From Bacillota bacterium (lineage in GTDB: Bacteria; Bacillota; Clostridia; Clostridiales; Clostridiaceae), in assembly GCA_030706015.1 (NCBI GenBank), contig JAUZPI010000045.1, forward strand, positions 1 through 34,259: a DNA stretch of 34,259 nt, written 5' to 3'. The position numbers were made by a program, and so were the translations under genes. The stretch's first letter is position 1; each line of letters starts with the position of its first letter. This document shows positions 19,617 through 29,626 of the stretch, in pieces. The notes under the pieces were generated by a model that saw only the letters and a program-made list of their open reading frames with translations, was not told the origin of the DNA and ran no database searches.

Positions 19617-20573
19617 TTACACAGTTGGAATAATGCTATACCAAATATGCGCAACCCAAGTGCTATCTCCAGTAGTAAATGCACCTGTTTGATTACTTAG
19701 ATATAGAGCTTTATGAACGCTTGTGCTAAATGGCAATATCCCAACAGTATTACCGCTTGTGCCTGTAAATAAGAATGTAGTACTTACACCAGCAAAGAAA
19801 TCAGCAGCAGCTTCCGTATTGGTTGCAAGAACACCAAGACCATGCGTAGTAGAATCATATTGTGCTGCAACTACACCACCATTTGCATAAGCAGCAGATA
19901 CAAAAGTCATAACTAATGCCATCTGTTTAACAACAATTAACTTATTGGCACCAGGATCTGCTATTAATAATTTAGGTGCACCATACATACCATTAAACTG
20001 AGCAGCAGTAATAGCAACGGTTGTATAGTTGATAACAGTCGGCCCTAATCCTAAGCTTAATAACGACGCAGGAACGCTATTAACGTCAGATAAGTTATTA
20101 GCTACTTGCAGATATAATGAAGATCCAGCAGCAGTAATAGTTGAGAAATTGATGTTATTAGCACCAGATGTTACAGGTACTCCAACACCAGCGGGTAATG
20201 GCTCAACAACCGTCCAAACTGATCCACCAAATGCAGTACCAGCAGAAACTGGAACAAAACCACCAGCTCTAATCTGTTCAATGCATTGGAAATCTCCACG
20301 GCGAGTTAAAACAGCTGATACGCCAGTTGCACCTTGTTGAGTACATTGATAGATACCGTTTTGATATCCAGAAGTTTGGCCAGCTAATAAAACCATGTCG
20401 TTTAATAATACGGCCACGCTATCAATGGTTAAAGCGCCAGTTGCATAAGTAAAAGTTGCACCAACACCATTGTTTAACGCACCATTAAAATAAGTACCTG
20501 ATTGATTGCTTGATGCAACTAATCGTACTGATGACAATTGTTGAAATGAATTTAATGCTTCGATAGTAGACAT
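19617..20573 (-). CDS. Fibre/decoration protein with a shared virion module
   Basis: 318-aa. The N-terminal two-thirds contain the module RLVASSNQSGTYFNG...GATFTYATGALTIDS...DMVLLAGQ...YQNGIYQCT...LTRRGDFQ...GGFVPVSAGT, also seen in the 510-aa fibre. The C-terminus is a beta-rich domain (INYTTVAITAAQFNGMYGAP) that may sit on the capsid or tail surface. It is probably trimeric. It lies upstream of the other fibres in the late operon and is followed by a hairpin. Confidence 0.7.
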   Translation of the reverse strand: MSTIEALNSFQQLSSVRLVASSNQSGTYFNGALNNGVGATFTYATGALTIDSVAVLLNDMVLLAGQTSGYQNGIYQCTQQGATGVSAVLTRRGDFQCIEQIRAGGFVPVSAGTAFGGSVWTVVEPLPAGVGVPVTSGANNINFSTITAAGSSLYLQVANNLSDVNSVPASLLSLGLGPTVINYTTVAITAAQFNGMYGAPKLLIADPGANKLIVVKQMALVMTFVSAAYANGGVVAAQYDSTTHGLGVLATNTEAAADFFAGVSTTFLFTGTSGNTVGILPFSTSVHKALYLSNQTGAFTTGDSTWVAHIWYSIIPTV

Positions 20574-20608
20574 TTTGAAACTCCTTTTCCAAATTTATAA
20601 AAAATTAA

Positions 20609-20896
20609 TTAACTTCCCCACACAATATTAGTCGCTGCTGTTCCTGCCGAATTAACTTGAAGGGAGTAAATCGGATGCCAAACGCCTGCTACTAATCCTA
20701 CTAATGTGACTGTGGTTCCATCCCACTCAGTGATGTTTACATCACCGCCAACACCCACATATAACCAAGTGGCATATTCGCCATATGGAGTATCTAATGT
20801 AACGGTCCTCATTCTGACCGGTCCTGACATAATTCTAGATGGACCAGTCTTCAAATATGGATCTATTGGTTTAACATCTAACGTTCTAAGTGCCAT
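20609..20896 (-). CDS. Small beta-sandwich virion protein
   Basis: 95-aa. A basic N-terminal arm precedes a strand-rich domain with YATWLYVGVGGDVNITEWDG and VAGVWHPIYSLQVNSAGTAA segments, a pattern of small phage structural proteins often found among fibre and decoration genes. No specific function is known to me. It lies between the collar-domain fibre and the 318-aa fibre. Confidence 0.65.
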   Translation of the reverse strand: MALRTLDVKPIDPYLKTGPSRIMSGPVRMRTVTLDTPYGEYATWLYVGVGGDVNITEWDGTTVTLVGLVAGVWHPIYSLQVNSAGTAATNIVWGS

Positions 20897-20908
20897 TCCT
20901 TGGCCCTC

Positions 20909-22525
20909 CTATAATTTAATAAAGTGATTCAAATACGATGTTGGCTGAATCGTGTTATGTGCCAATCCCCCACCTTGCGATGCAACTGACACAGGTTTCG
21001 TAGTAGTAATATCGCTCCCTAATGTTGGTTGACCACCGCCTCCACTATTAATTAAAGTGGTATTAAATGTTGATCCTGGATGATTATGTGCTGGCATTTC
21101 AGCTATAGTTAATGTATGAGTTTCTTCACCATTAAAGAATCCTAATGCATGATTTGTTAGTGTAGCACCAAGCCCTGCTCCAGAAAAAACACGTCCCAAT
21201 GCACGAGGTATGCTCATCGTTCTATTTGCTGAGAAATCTGCAATAGGATCTCCGGTAAATCCTGTAACATTACAAAGAGTATTGGCTGATGGAATTGTTA
21301 CATTTACATAAAGCAAATTGTAAAGTGGAAATGTATCTATATTGGCTCGAGAAGTAGCCCCAGATCCTGTATTACCAATGGTGCCATCATTCATGTAAAC
21401 ATAACCAAATGGAGCCACTAAATCATAGCTATCGAATATATAACCTGTACGTGGTGCATTGATCTTTGCATCAATATAGTCAAATGGTTCGAAATCAGAT
21501 TCCGGAACAAATGCACCTATATAAACCGATGGTTTCGTGAAATTAATAACAGTTGCAGCACCTAATGGATATTGTATTTGCAAGAATAATCCATCATTGC
21601 CACATTCTCCGCGTTGAGGGGCCGGATTTGTCACACTTATTACATTAGGAACTGTGACAGTAAATTCATATTTTTCCCAACTGCCAGTCAATGTCTGAGT
21701 AGCTATTGGTGTTGTAACGCTAGTTGAAGCACTTGGTCCGTCACCAAAGAACTGCAACCATTGCAAAGTAATATCTGTATTACCACCTGTACATTGTGCC
21801 CATATACTTACGGTTACTTCAGTATCGCTTAAATTTTGTACATTTGATGTAATAGGAAACTGAACATATTTAAATGTCTCTCCAAGTACACCATTGCTCG
21901 TATAATTTAGATAAAAAGGTGGCATTGTATCAGGCGTAAATAGATTGCCTTGTAATGCAAAATTAAGAAACTGTAATTGATCAGATGCAGCTGTAGTATT
22001 CTTAATAAAACAAATATCAGGACCAGCATTTGATGATGTCTGAGCCAATCCAGCGTGAGCACCTAAGGCGAGTTTTAAGAATGTAGTCCCAACTGGACTA
22101 GCTGATGCGCCAATATTGCGCCACATAATATTGTTAGTGAGCTGATTGGTAAGATTATTCACCTCAGTTATTATACTGCCTCCTCCTCCCCCGCCTGGCG
22201 TATAGTCCTCAATAGTCCATTGGAGATTGCCATTTGAATCATAGACCTCTAAACGATAAGTTTCAGCAGCGGTCGCAGAGTCAAATTCGAAGTAAAAAGG
22301 TCCTTGAGAGCCATTAGCATTGAATTGTATACCAGTAAGCGTGCCATTATTAGGAATGAATAGATAAGGCCAAGGTTCTATACCAGCTATATCCTTGAAT
22401 ACGAGCTTTATTTGTTGAGGATCTAATTGCCTACGGGTAGCCAAAAACCCACCAGCCAAAGGTCGGCCAGTGAAATCAGCTATATACCACATGGGATTAA
22501 AACCCAACGACACCGTTCTTGTCAT
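20909..22525 (-). CDS. Tail fibre protein with tail-collar (Phage_Collar) C-terminus
   Basis: 538-aa. The N-terminus (about 1-115: FNPMWYIADFTGRPLAGGFLA, then ends in a GGGGG linker) resembles attachment domains of fibres. The middle is a beta-rich CBM-like domain. The C-terminus (about 370-538) is a collar domain: PFGYVYMNDGTIG, DFSANRTMSIP, GEETHTLTIAEMPAHNHPGS and HNTIQPTSYLNHFIKL, with His residues like the metal-binding ones of T4 gp12-type fibres. The true start is ATG 22525 (AAGGAA, 9-nt spacing); the GTG at 22534 is rejected. The first fibre gene after the ejection genes. Confidence 0.85.
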   Translation of the reverse strand: MTRTVSLGFNPMWYIADFTGRPLAGGFLATRRQLDPQQIKLVFKDIAGIEPWPYLFIPNNGTLTGIQFNANGSQGPFYFEFDSATAAETYRLEVYDSNGNLQWTIEDYTPGGGGGGSIITEVNNLTNQLTNNIMWRNIGASASPVGTTFLKLALGAHAGLAQTSSNAGPDICFIKNTTAASDQLQFLNFALQGNLFTPDTMPPFYLNYTSNGVLGETFKYVQFPITSNVQNLSDTEVTVSIWAQCTGGNTDITLQWLQFFGDGPSASTSVTTPIATQTLTGSWEKYEFTVTVPNVISVTNPAPQRGECGNDGLFLQIQYPLGAATVINFTKPSVYIGAFVPESDFEPFDYIDAKINAPRTGYIFDSYDLVAPFGYVYMNDGTIGNTGSGATSRANIDTFPLYNLLYVNVTIPSANTLCNVTGFTGDPIADFSANRTMSIPRALGRVFSGAGLGATLTNHALGFFNGEETHTLTIAEMPAHNHPGSTFNTTLINSGGGGQPTLGSDITTTKPVSVASQGGGLAHNTIQPTSYLNHFIKL

Positions 22526-22586
22526 ACTAATCACTTCCTTGTGATCGATGAAACATTTTACTATTGTTTATTGGGCATTCATATGC

Positions 22587-24011
22587 CTATTGTTGAGAAC
22601 CTTCTATAATTCCACGTCCTCCACCATAATATAATGGAGATAAGAAATTCATTACATCTTGGAAATATGGTTCTTGTATCATTGAAGTTAAAGCATTACT
22701 TCCAAACTTAGCCCCTACCTTTCCTAATGCCGATCCTGCCAAACCACCTCCTATAGCACCGCCACCTCCAGGATAAGCATATTCACCAATAGTAGCTCCT
22801 AGTGCTCCAGGAATAGCAACTTGCATTACATTTCCACGACTAATCTTATTTTCTAGATTTTTTAAATGATTTCTTAAAGGATGTTCTTCAGGAATTAATT
22901 TTCTATTTTCTTTTCCTATAGTTTTTTTAGCACCTATTCTTATAGATTCAGATAATTTAGTAGGCTCTATTTTTGCAGTTCCTGCTTGTATGTCCCTTAG
23001 AGTTGGAGTTGCTAAATAAGGATAATGAACATTTTTTGCATAGTTCGTAGCCTTGTCATATTGGGCTAAAGCAACAGGATCACGACTTAAAAAATTCCTT
23101 AATTTTCCTTGAGTACGATCTTGCATTTGAGCAAATAATTGCGCTCTTCCTTGAGTAGTAGGATGACTAACAGATCTTGCCCAATCATCTCCTAATTTGC
23201 TTTGAAATCTTTGTAAATTTTTATAAATTGGTTTTTCCAGAAATTCATCATAAATAAGTTTTGCATCAGGTAATAATTGACTTCTTTTTATCCCAGCATC
23301 TTTTAAATATTTTTCTGGAGTAACTGTAACAGGAAAATCATTATATAAATCATTAACAGGTTTATATTCTTGTTCCATTACAGCTTTTGTTGCTATGCCT
23401 TCATTTCGTATTTGCTGAGACAAATTATGAGCATATTTTTTAGGATTAAATAATTCTGCTATTTGTCCTGAAGCTCTAAACGGTGCAGCCACACCTTCAA
23501 GTACTGCATTAAGAGCAGCAGATCCTTTTGCCTTTTTACCTAATTCCTCTAAACTATTTATATTAGGTGCTTCATAAGCAAGATTACCTGCAGTGCCAGC
23601 ACCAATACGTGACAGTGCATTGCTAGTTCCTCTAATTAAAGGTCCGCCCATACTTAATTCTGGAGCCATTAAAGTTGGTGCTATGGATGCAGCCATTCTT
23701 GTTCCAGGTTGTTCATAAGAACCAGGAGGAACAAATCCACCTGTTGGTGTTAAATTAGCTGGATCAAATTGACTAAATTTTATTTGTTCTAATTGTTGTT
23801 GTTTGGGTAAATTAGCGAATCCTGGCATTTGTGTAGGATTAGAAAATTGTTCTTGCATTAACATTTTTCTTTGATTTGGAATTTGTGATGCCATTGATTG
23901 TTGCTGAGCTTGATTAACTAAATCTTGAGTGACAGAAGCACCTTCTTGATAAGGATTAAATTCATTATCAAGTAATTCTGCACCTTCAGAATGAGGATCA
24001 AATTTAGCCAT
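22587..24011 (-). CDS. DNA ejection / internal virion protein
   Basis: 474-aa, Gln- and Ala-rich. The N-terminus is disordered (QQQSMASQIPNQRKMLMQEQ); a helical body is followed by a Gly-rich hydrophobic stretch (VAIPGALGATIGEYAYPGGG, about 400-430) that could insert in a membrane. The position after the tail-completion genes and the composition match P22 gp7/gp20/gp16-type ejection proteins that form a trans-envelope conduit. No lytic-transglycosylase motif is seen. Its ATG overlaps the stop of the upstream ejection gene (TAATG). Confidence 0.65.
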   Translation of the reverse strand: MAKFDPHSEGAELLDNEFNPYQEGASVTQDLVNQAQQQSMASQIPNQRKMLMQEQFSNPTQMPGFANLPKQQQLEQIKFSQFDPANLTPTGGFVPPGSYEQPGTRMAASIAPTLMAPELSMGGPLIRGTSNALSRIGAGTAGNLAYEAPNINSLEELGKKAKGSAALNAVLEGVAAPFRASGQIAELFNPKKYAHNLSQQIRNEGIATKAVMEQEYKPVNDLYNDFPVTVTPEKYLKDAGIKRSQLLPDAKLIYDEFLEKPIYKNLQRFQSKLGDDWARSVSHPTTQGRAQLFAQMQDRTQGKLRNFLSRDPVALAQYDKATNYAKNVHYPYLATPTLRDIQAGTAKIEPTKLSESIRIGAKKTIGKENRKLIPEEHPLRNHLKNLENKISRGNVMQVAIPGALGATIGEYAYPGGGGAIGGGLAGSALGKVGAKFGSNALTSMIQEPYFQDVMNFLSPLYYGGGRGIIEGSQQ

Positions 24012-25513
24012 TAGGAAATCCTTTTAAATCCATTTTTTTCATAAACTTGAACTTTATTTTTTGGCACATTCCATTTTTTTATCTGTTTATCAATTGGATC
24101 AATTCCTTCCATTTGTACTATTTCATTTTTATTTTGTAATTTATTTTCTGGCAATTGTTGTTTACTAGTTTCATTAAGAATCTTTTTGTCTTCTTTTGGA
24201 TCGCCGCCAGCCATATTTTTTCTATATTGATCCATTTGTTTTTTAAAAGATGGACTAAATGTTTCTTGAATACTTCCAGGAGTCAAATATTGTTCCCAAG
24301 TGCCTAAATTATTACTTAATATTTTGTGACTTTTAGGATCAAAATAAGGTTTTTCATTTGCATATCTTGCCCATATTGCATCAGATTCTGCGGGAGTTAA
24401 TCCCAGTTTTTGAGATATTTGTGCAAATGCTGGATATTCCTGTAATCGTTGAGACAATCCTTTTTCATAATTTACTTCATTATTAAAAGCATCTTCATTC
24501 ATATAACGACCAGGTTTTAATGTTTTTCCAAATCCTATATCCATATTTGTTATACGGCTCGTTTGCCATGCTTTTAATCTTGCAGCGACTAAATTTGATT
24601 CTGCGGTATCAGATTCTTGGGCGGCAGAACTAAATCCTGGAACTCTTCCTGCAAGAGGTCCAGTTTCCAATAAAGGATTTAGTCTCGCTCTTGCTTCAAC
24701 TAATCGATCAAGTTGACGTTCCATTTCTTGAGCACCGGAAACTTGATCTCTAACATCATCTTGTCTGTCTTGCCATTGTTTTGTAATAGCTTTTGCTTCA
24801 GCTTCTGATTGAGTCTTCAGACCTGCTTCCCCTGCTGCAGTTATTGCAGTAGGATTTGCAGCACCTACTGCTCCTCCAGGAAGATTTGTTGCTGCTCTAG
24901 AATAAGAAGGAGAAGTTGCTGACAATGGACCAGAAGGTTTAGGAGCTGCGGACGTACCAGGATAAACATAGGATTCACCTGGTTGTAATGGAGGAATACC
25001 ATATCTCTGATTAAATGCTTGTTGACCATTATCGGCTAAATAATTAACTTGTTCTTGTGTTGCCTCACCAGTACCGGGAAGTTGTTGCATTGCATTTTGC
25101 GGTTGTGATTGTTGCGTTTGACCGATACCTAATTTATTAAACAATTTACCTAATAAACTATTATTACCACCACCTTGAGGTGTAGGCATTCCAGATAATG
25201 CATTGACAGGATTATTTAATTGGCTTGTAACAGCATTGGATAAGTTTTTATATTGTTCCTCTGATAACAAACCTCTAATTTTAGGATCTGCCAAAATACT
25301 AGCAATAGCTTGAGGGCCTACAAATTGAGAATAGGCTAATTTTGATGCTGCATTGGCATAATTTGTCCAAGGAGCATATTCTGCTTCTGATTGTTTTATT
25401 TCATTTTCTAATCGTGCATTCCTTAATGCGTTCATACCGCGTGCAGATGTAGTAACAGGACCCCCTGCTTCTACATCATATAAAACTTTAGGTAATGGAA
25501 TATTCAATGCCAC
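24011..25513 (-). CDS. DNA ejection / internal virion protein
   Basis: 500-aa, Gln/Asn/Pro-rich with a long helical middle (AEAKAITKQWQDRQDDVRDQ, continued to ARARLNPLLE, about 230-275) and a charged C-terminus. It is the second of three consecutive ejection-type genes and is translationally coupled to the next (TAATG). Assigned by composition, size and place in a P22-like gene order, not by motif; sequence is poorly conserved in this class. Confidence 0.65.
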   Translation of the reverse strand: MALNIPLPKVLYDVEAGGPVTTSARGMNALRNARLENEIKQSEAEYAPWTNYANAASKLAYSQFVGPQAIASILADPKIRGLLSEEQYKNLSNAVTSQLNNPVNALSGMPTPQGGGNNSLLGKLFNKLGIGQTQQSQPQNAMQQLPGTGEATQEQVNYLADNGQQAFNQRYGIPPLQPGESYVYPGTSAAPKPSGPLSATSPSYSRAATNLPGGAVGAANPTAITAAGEAGLKTQSEAEAKAITKQWQDRQDDVRDQVSGAQEMERQLDRLVEARARLNPLLETGPLAGRVPGFSSAAQESDTAESNLVAARLKAWQTSRITNMDIGFGKTLKPGRYMNEDAFNNEVNYEKGLSQRLQEYPAFAQISQKLGLTPAESDAIWARYANEKPYFDPKSHKILSNNLGTWEQYLTPGSIQETFSPSFKKQMDQYRKNMAGGDPKEDKKILNETSKQQLPENKLQNKNEIVQMEGIDPIDKQIKKWNVPKNKVQVYEKNGFKRIS

Positions 25514-25522
25514 AAATCACCT

Positions 25523-26128
25523 CTATAATCCAAATAATCCCATAAGACCACTAATTATATTGCCTTGATTTTGCTGTTTACCTTGCTCTCGACCATAGGC
25601 AAGACCTGCTAAATCACCCCCTGCATTAGAAAGCAATTGGCTCAATATATTAGCTGCGCTTTGTCCTTGATTAACTAATCCTTGTTGTCCTGCACCGTAT
25701 TGGGTATTAATACCTAATACATTCTGTAGCCATTGGTTCATATCACCACTAGATATATTCTGTGCATTCTGTTGGGCTTGCATTTGTAATGGAGTTGATC
25801 CAGTCAAACCACTAGCTGATCCTAAATTCTGAGCAGCACGTATACCTTGTTGTTGTTGAAAATGAGCAGATGGAGATTCTTGATATTGACCCATAAGATT
25901 ATTAATAAATCCTGATGGATTCTGCATTTTCTTAAGCCAATCCTGATATTGTGGAAGAGCCTGTTTACCAGCATTGAAAAATGGATTTTGTGGCTGCTGA
26001 GCGCGATTTAGATAGTCTTCATATTCGTTCGTTGCTTTCTTATAAGGTGCACTAGCATCTGAAAAAAGACCACCAAATAGATTAGATAACCCAGCACCAA
26101 ATTGTGTATTAAAACCTCTTGTATTCAT
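25523..26128 (-). CDS. Small ejection protein (P22 gp7-like)
   Basis: 201-aa, Gln/Gly/Asn-rich: repeated NLFGGLF, SGLTGSTPLQMQAQQNAQNI, AANILSQLLSNAGGDLAGLA and a C-terminal GLMGLFGL. This matches the small Gly/Gln-rich ejection or internal proteins that precede larger ejection proteins in P22-like phages. Start at ATG 26128 (AAGGAT, 8-nt spacing); the GTG at 26134 is rejected. First of three ejection-type genes. Confidence 0.65.
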   Translation of the reverse strand: MNTRGFNTQFGAGLSNLFGGLFSDASAPYKKATNEYEDYLNRAQQPQNPFFNAGKQALPQYQDWLKKMQNPSGFINNLMGQYQESPSAHFQQQQGIRAAQNLGSASGLTGSTPLQMQAQQNAQNISSGDMNQWLQNVLGINTQYGAGQQGLVNQGQSAANILSQLLSNAGGDLAGLAYGREQGKQQNQGNIISGLMGLFGL

Positions 26129-26150
26129 GACCACATATCCTTATGTGATA

Positions 26151-26414
26151 TTAGAATGACGACCAGGCTCCTGCCTTGAAGTACTGCGCCGATCCTAAAG
26201 TTGTATTATAAATCATTTGTCCATTAGTTACATTTATTAAAGCATCTCTTTGTGCTGTTGTTAACTGAGGTAGCAATATGCCACCTTGAGTTAAGTAGCC
26301 AATCAAATTCATATAAAATGTCGATATAGAATTAATCCATACTGATGACATTTTATCTGTACCCTCTTTTATTAAAGGGTCATACAATGGAAATTGATCA
26401 AAATCATTAGCCAT
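26151..26414 (-). CDS. Small head/tail-tip-like protein
   Basis: 87-aa. An N-terminal helix (MSSVWINSISTFYMNLIGYL) is followed by the strand motif LLPQLTTAQRDALINVTNGQ then MIYNTTLGSAQYFKAGAWSSF, a C-terminal pattern common in phage fibre and needle-type proteins. It lies between the gp10-like and ejection genes, where P22 keeps its tail needle gene (gp26), but it is far shorter than gp26, so this is only a positional suggestion. Confidence 0.55.
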   Translation of the reverse strand: MANDFDQFPLYDPLIKEGTDKMSSVWINSISTFYMNLIGYLTQGGILLPQLTTAQRDALINVTNGQMIYNTTLGSAQYFKAGAWSSF

Positions 26415-26416
26415 AG

Positions 26417-28267
26417 CTACTCCGGCATTATTTCATAAGCCCATGAGGCACCTAATATTACAAATGGTATGGCATCATAGAATTCAAACATAGAGACAAA
26501 TGCCTGACCACGAGGAATGACACCTAATTTACGCCATAATGTTCTATAGGTTCTCTGACCAACATTACCCATAGGAGCGCGCATAATGCTTCCATAGGTT
26601 TGTCCACCATCTTTAGATATGGATAAGAATATGAATAATTGTGTAGGAGTAAAAATAGTAATTCCTTGCTCTAATAAAATGTCAATGCCTACTTCAGTTT
26701 CAACTTCAAATCCAAGTTCTGAAAGTAGATCTAGATCCTGAACAATTTCTTCTGCTTGATTAATTTGACCTTGCAATACATCTATTTGCAGTCGGTCAAT
26801 GCGCAAACGTTGATATCCAGGCGGAACTATAGCTCTTGTAATACGTGCACGACGTATAGGCTGACCGTCATTAGTAAAAGTATTAGGATCTAATTGATAA
26901 AGTATAGGTTGACTATAATGACCCACATAATTCATACCATTAAAATAAGCATGAGTTTGCGCTGGGTGTCGATCACCATTTAATATTTCTTCTTCATGCC
27001 ATAACTTACTAGCATCAGATTGCGGATTACTTAATGTTACGTTATATACAAAAGTATGATTGGCTGAAGTGAAATTCATACGATAGAAAATCAAACCATT
27101 TTCTTTAATCAAGAATCCATCGCAATCATTAACTTGGTTTAATGATGCATATTGTGCTAACTGGAAATCCAAAGCTCGTGTACTAATAGGAATAGGTTCA
27201 GCACCAATAACTTCCATAACTGACCCAAGACCATCTCTAGATTGAGATAAAAATACCATAATATCAAAACCAACAGATATACTGCCAATTGCTGGCGTTC
27301 CATATTCTATTAATAATGAATTATTACGTCTAAAGGGAAGATTGGTGCCAATACCTGCATTTTCCCAAACTTCAGTAAAGAATTGACTAAATAAGAACAA
27401 TCTTCTATGTAATGTTCTACAAGCAACAATTGTTCCTGGATGACTAGTGATAGAACCTAATTGCAATTGACCATTATTAGTTATAGACCCATTACCACCA
27501 GCAGCAGATGTAATAGCCGCCCCTCCATCAGTTGCTGAAACTGTAATAGTTGTGGGACTAATAATTGCTTTAACAAAATATATTGTTCCGGCTACAAGTT
27601 CTGCAGGCAATGCACCGCCTGAAAACACTACTGTTGTGCCCACTTGATAATTAGCTATTGATCCGCCAGTAGCATAAGTAATCACAATGTTTGGTGAGCC
27701 TGCAGCCATTGTAAATGTACTAGCAGTTCCGGAGTTATCAGGTCCCCATACTAAACCTTGGTTGAACTCTGATAACTGAAAAGTATTAGTGTTGCCATTT
27801 GCCACAACAAAGAAACCATCCAAATAACAAACATCTATAGGTCTTGATGGAAATGCAGAATCTGTAATCGGTTCGAATAGATCTGTTATCGTATCCCAAA
27901 TATAGCCATTAACCCCATCAACAAATATTACTTGATAAGTATTGGCATCAATTCCAACATAACCTGATACTGTACTAGCTAATGTTCCTATTTGCGTAGC
28001 AACACCAGATAATGAGATTTGAAATACAGATGCGCCATATACGATATATTCTTTATCTTGGAAAACAAACTGTGCACGAGCTCCACCTGTAGACCCATCA
28101 AAATCAGTATTAGTATTAATTAATCCTGATGTATTAATAAGTGACTTTGGTTTCTTACCAAACTGATCAATATATTCAAACATATTAATAGACCGTTCAG
28201 CGTCAATTTCACTTATACGCTGATTGTTGTAACTACCAACAATGTCATAATCTTCGGTCTGTGCCAC
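26417..28267 (-). CDS. Packaged-DNA stabilisation / tail hub protein (P22 gp10-like)
   Basis: 616-aa, larger than P22 gp10 (about 470) and with its hallmark start (YDIVGSYNNQRISEIDAERSINMFEYID in two parts) and a beta-propeller-like body. The excess length is partly an Ig-like insertion at about 180-260 (ELVAGTIYFVKAI, TTITVSATDGGAAI). In P22 this hexamer closes the tail channel below gp4. Gene order coat - gp4-like - gp10-like - ejection proteins supports the call. It ends 2 bp before the 87-aa gene's start. Confidence 0.85.
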   Translation of the reverse strand: MAQTEDYDIVGSYNNQRISEIDAERSINMFEYIDQFGKKPKSLINTSGLINTNTDFDGSTGGARAQFVFQDKEYIVYGASVFQISLSGVATQIGTLASTVSGYVGIDANTYQVIFVDGVNGYIWDTITDLFEPITDSAFPSRPIDVCYLDGFFVVANGNTNTFQLSEFNQGLVWGPDNSGTASTFTMAAGSPNIVITYATGGSIANYQVGTTVVFSGGALPAELVAGTIYFVKAIISPTTITVSATDGGAAITSAAGGNGSITNNGQLQLGSITSHPGTIVACRTLHRRLFLFSQFFTEVWENAGIGTNLPFRRNNSLLIEYGTPAIGSISVGFDIMVFLSQSRDGLGSVMEVIGAEPIPISTRALDFQLAQYASLNQVNDCDGFLIKENGLIFYRMNFTSANHTFVYNVTLSNPQSDASKLWHEEEILNGDRHPAQTHAYFNGMNYVGHYSQPILYQLDPNTFTNDGQPIRRARITRAIVPPGYQRLRIDRLQIDVLQGQINQAEEIVQDLDLLSELGFEVETEVGIDILLEQGITIFTPTQLFIFLSISKDGGQTYGSIMRAPMGNVGQRTYRTLWRKLGVIPRGQAFVSMFEFYDAIPFVILGASWAYEIMPE

Positions 28268-28268
28268 A

Positions 28269-29312
28269 TTAATAGCTCAAAATATTTGGCCAGTAGAAAG
28301 GTTCTGGCGCAGTTAATACGACTGACGGCCTAATTGTTAAATCAGTTTCATTAGCATTCTTCAAAGTTTGATAATAGTCTTGGTATTCTTCTTCCATCGT
28401 TTCAGTCCAATTACCTGATGGGTAATAGGACTTGAATGTTCTAGCGAGAGCGCGCTTCATGAATCCATAATAGTTAGGAGGCAACTCAAGCAGTGTATCT
28501 TGAGGAGCAAGCTCATTAATCATTAACTTACATTGTATGGTATAGGGATATGGTTGATCAGGTACTGGATATACAGTGATAAATGATTCATCATTTTGTT
28601 TATTTAAGAATATAAATCCAGGACGAGCCAATAGATTAGTTTGTCGAACTACGCCCCAATAAGTTGCCTTATTAATAATGCGCATAGGATAAACAAGACT
28701 CGTGTTAGCGCCACCTAAGTTTCCTACGAATGTCGTAACATTGTTAATAGGTACGCCATCAGTTTGCAATATAATCGGTACATGATTTACTGCATCGGCA
28801 TTACTAAGCGCTAATTGAATCTGATTAGGACTAATAAATATTGCATAATAAGTAACACCTGGCACTAATGGCTGCGGGATTGTACCAAATGTCGTAATAG
28901 TGACTGGTGTTCCTGTTGGATATGCAGTAGTAGAGCCTGATAATGTCAATAAGTTAGTTGCAATATCAGCCGTAAAGCTAAACGTAATCGGTGTGGCATT
29001 TTGATTAAATCCAACACCTGGTACCGTATAATTAGCAAATGATAGATCAACTACTCTATCTGCAACAATATTCGTACCTAATACCATATCAGATATTGAA
29101 TAAGTATCTTGTCCAACAACAAATTGAGATGATAATGTCGTTAAGAAAGGAATATAAATACTATCTGATGAGAATTTATCAAGTAATTCATTTATGAGAT
29201 CCACACCTGTGGATAACATAAAGGCGTCAGGGACTTCACCGACGCCCAGTTCTCCCAAGAGATACAGCGAATTGATAATTAAATCATTCGTAGTACGTGT
29301 TACTTGCGGCAT
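28269..29312 (-). CDS. Tail accessory factor / head-completion protein (P22 gp4-like)
   Basis: 347-aa. It begins TRTTNDLIINSLYLLGELGVGEVP and ends with LPPNYYGFMKRALARTFKSYY, the helical ends typical of gp4-type adaptors that bind the portal. P22 gp4 is about 166 aa; the extra length here is an Ig-like strand insertion (about 110-190: FSFTADIATNLLTLSG, LVPGVTYYAIFI, NQIQLALSN). It directly precedes the gp10-like gene, as in P22. Confidence 0.75.
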   Translation of the reverse strand: MPQVTRTTNDLIINSLYLLGELGVGEVPDAFMLSTGVDLINELLDKFSSDSIYIPFLTTLSSQFVVGQDTYSISDMVLGTNIVADRVVDLSFANYTVPGVGFNQNATPITFSFTADIATNLLTLSGSTTAYPTGTPVTITTFGTIPQPLVPGVTYYAIFISPNQIQLALSNADAVNHVPIILQTDGVPINNVTTFVGNLGGANTSLVYPMRIINKATYWGVVRQTNLLARPGFIFLNKQNDESFITVYPVPDQPYPYTIQCKLMINELAPQDTLLELPPNYYGFMKRALARTFKSYYPSGNWTETMEEEYQDYYQTLKNANETDLTIRPSVVLTAPEPFYWPNILSY

Positions 29313-29341
29313 GTTATCGCCCTCTTATAACGATTACTCGC

Positions 29342-29626
29342 TTAAGAGTCGTCACCTTCACCATCAACTGGGAAAGCAACATTATCAATGCCTCTGGTGA
29401 TTTCTTTTGCTAACATCTGAGCATGTTCACCGTTGTTACACATATAGGCATTAAATTCCATGGCCTCACCTTTCAGATTTGGATGACGTCCTGCCATGCG
29501 CGATTGTTCGCTTTGTACTTTTTTAACAAAAGTATTCTTCGCACTATGTTCAGCTTCAAATCTACTCTGACGAGTCTTCGCCATTGTTGCGTCTTTTCCT
29601 GGGGTGTTGTCGTATCGGCTTTTCAT
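29342..29626 (-). CDS. Small head-region protein
   Basis: 94-aa charged helical protein (ARQ-rich start, VKKVQSEQSRMAGRHPNLKG, FNAYMCNNGEHAQMLAKEIT, acidic end GEGDDS). A GGAGA ribosome binding site precedes ATG 29626; an internal in-frame ATG at 29582 could give a shorter form. It overlaps the end of the upstream small gene by 65 bp and precedes the gp4-like gene. Function unknown. Confidence 0.6.
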   Translation of the reverse strand: MKSRYDNTPGKDATMAKTRQSRFEAEHSAKNTFVKKVQSEQSRMAGRHPNLKGEAMEFNAYMCNNGEHAQMLAKEITRGIDNVAFPVDGEGDDS

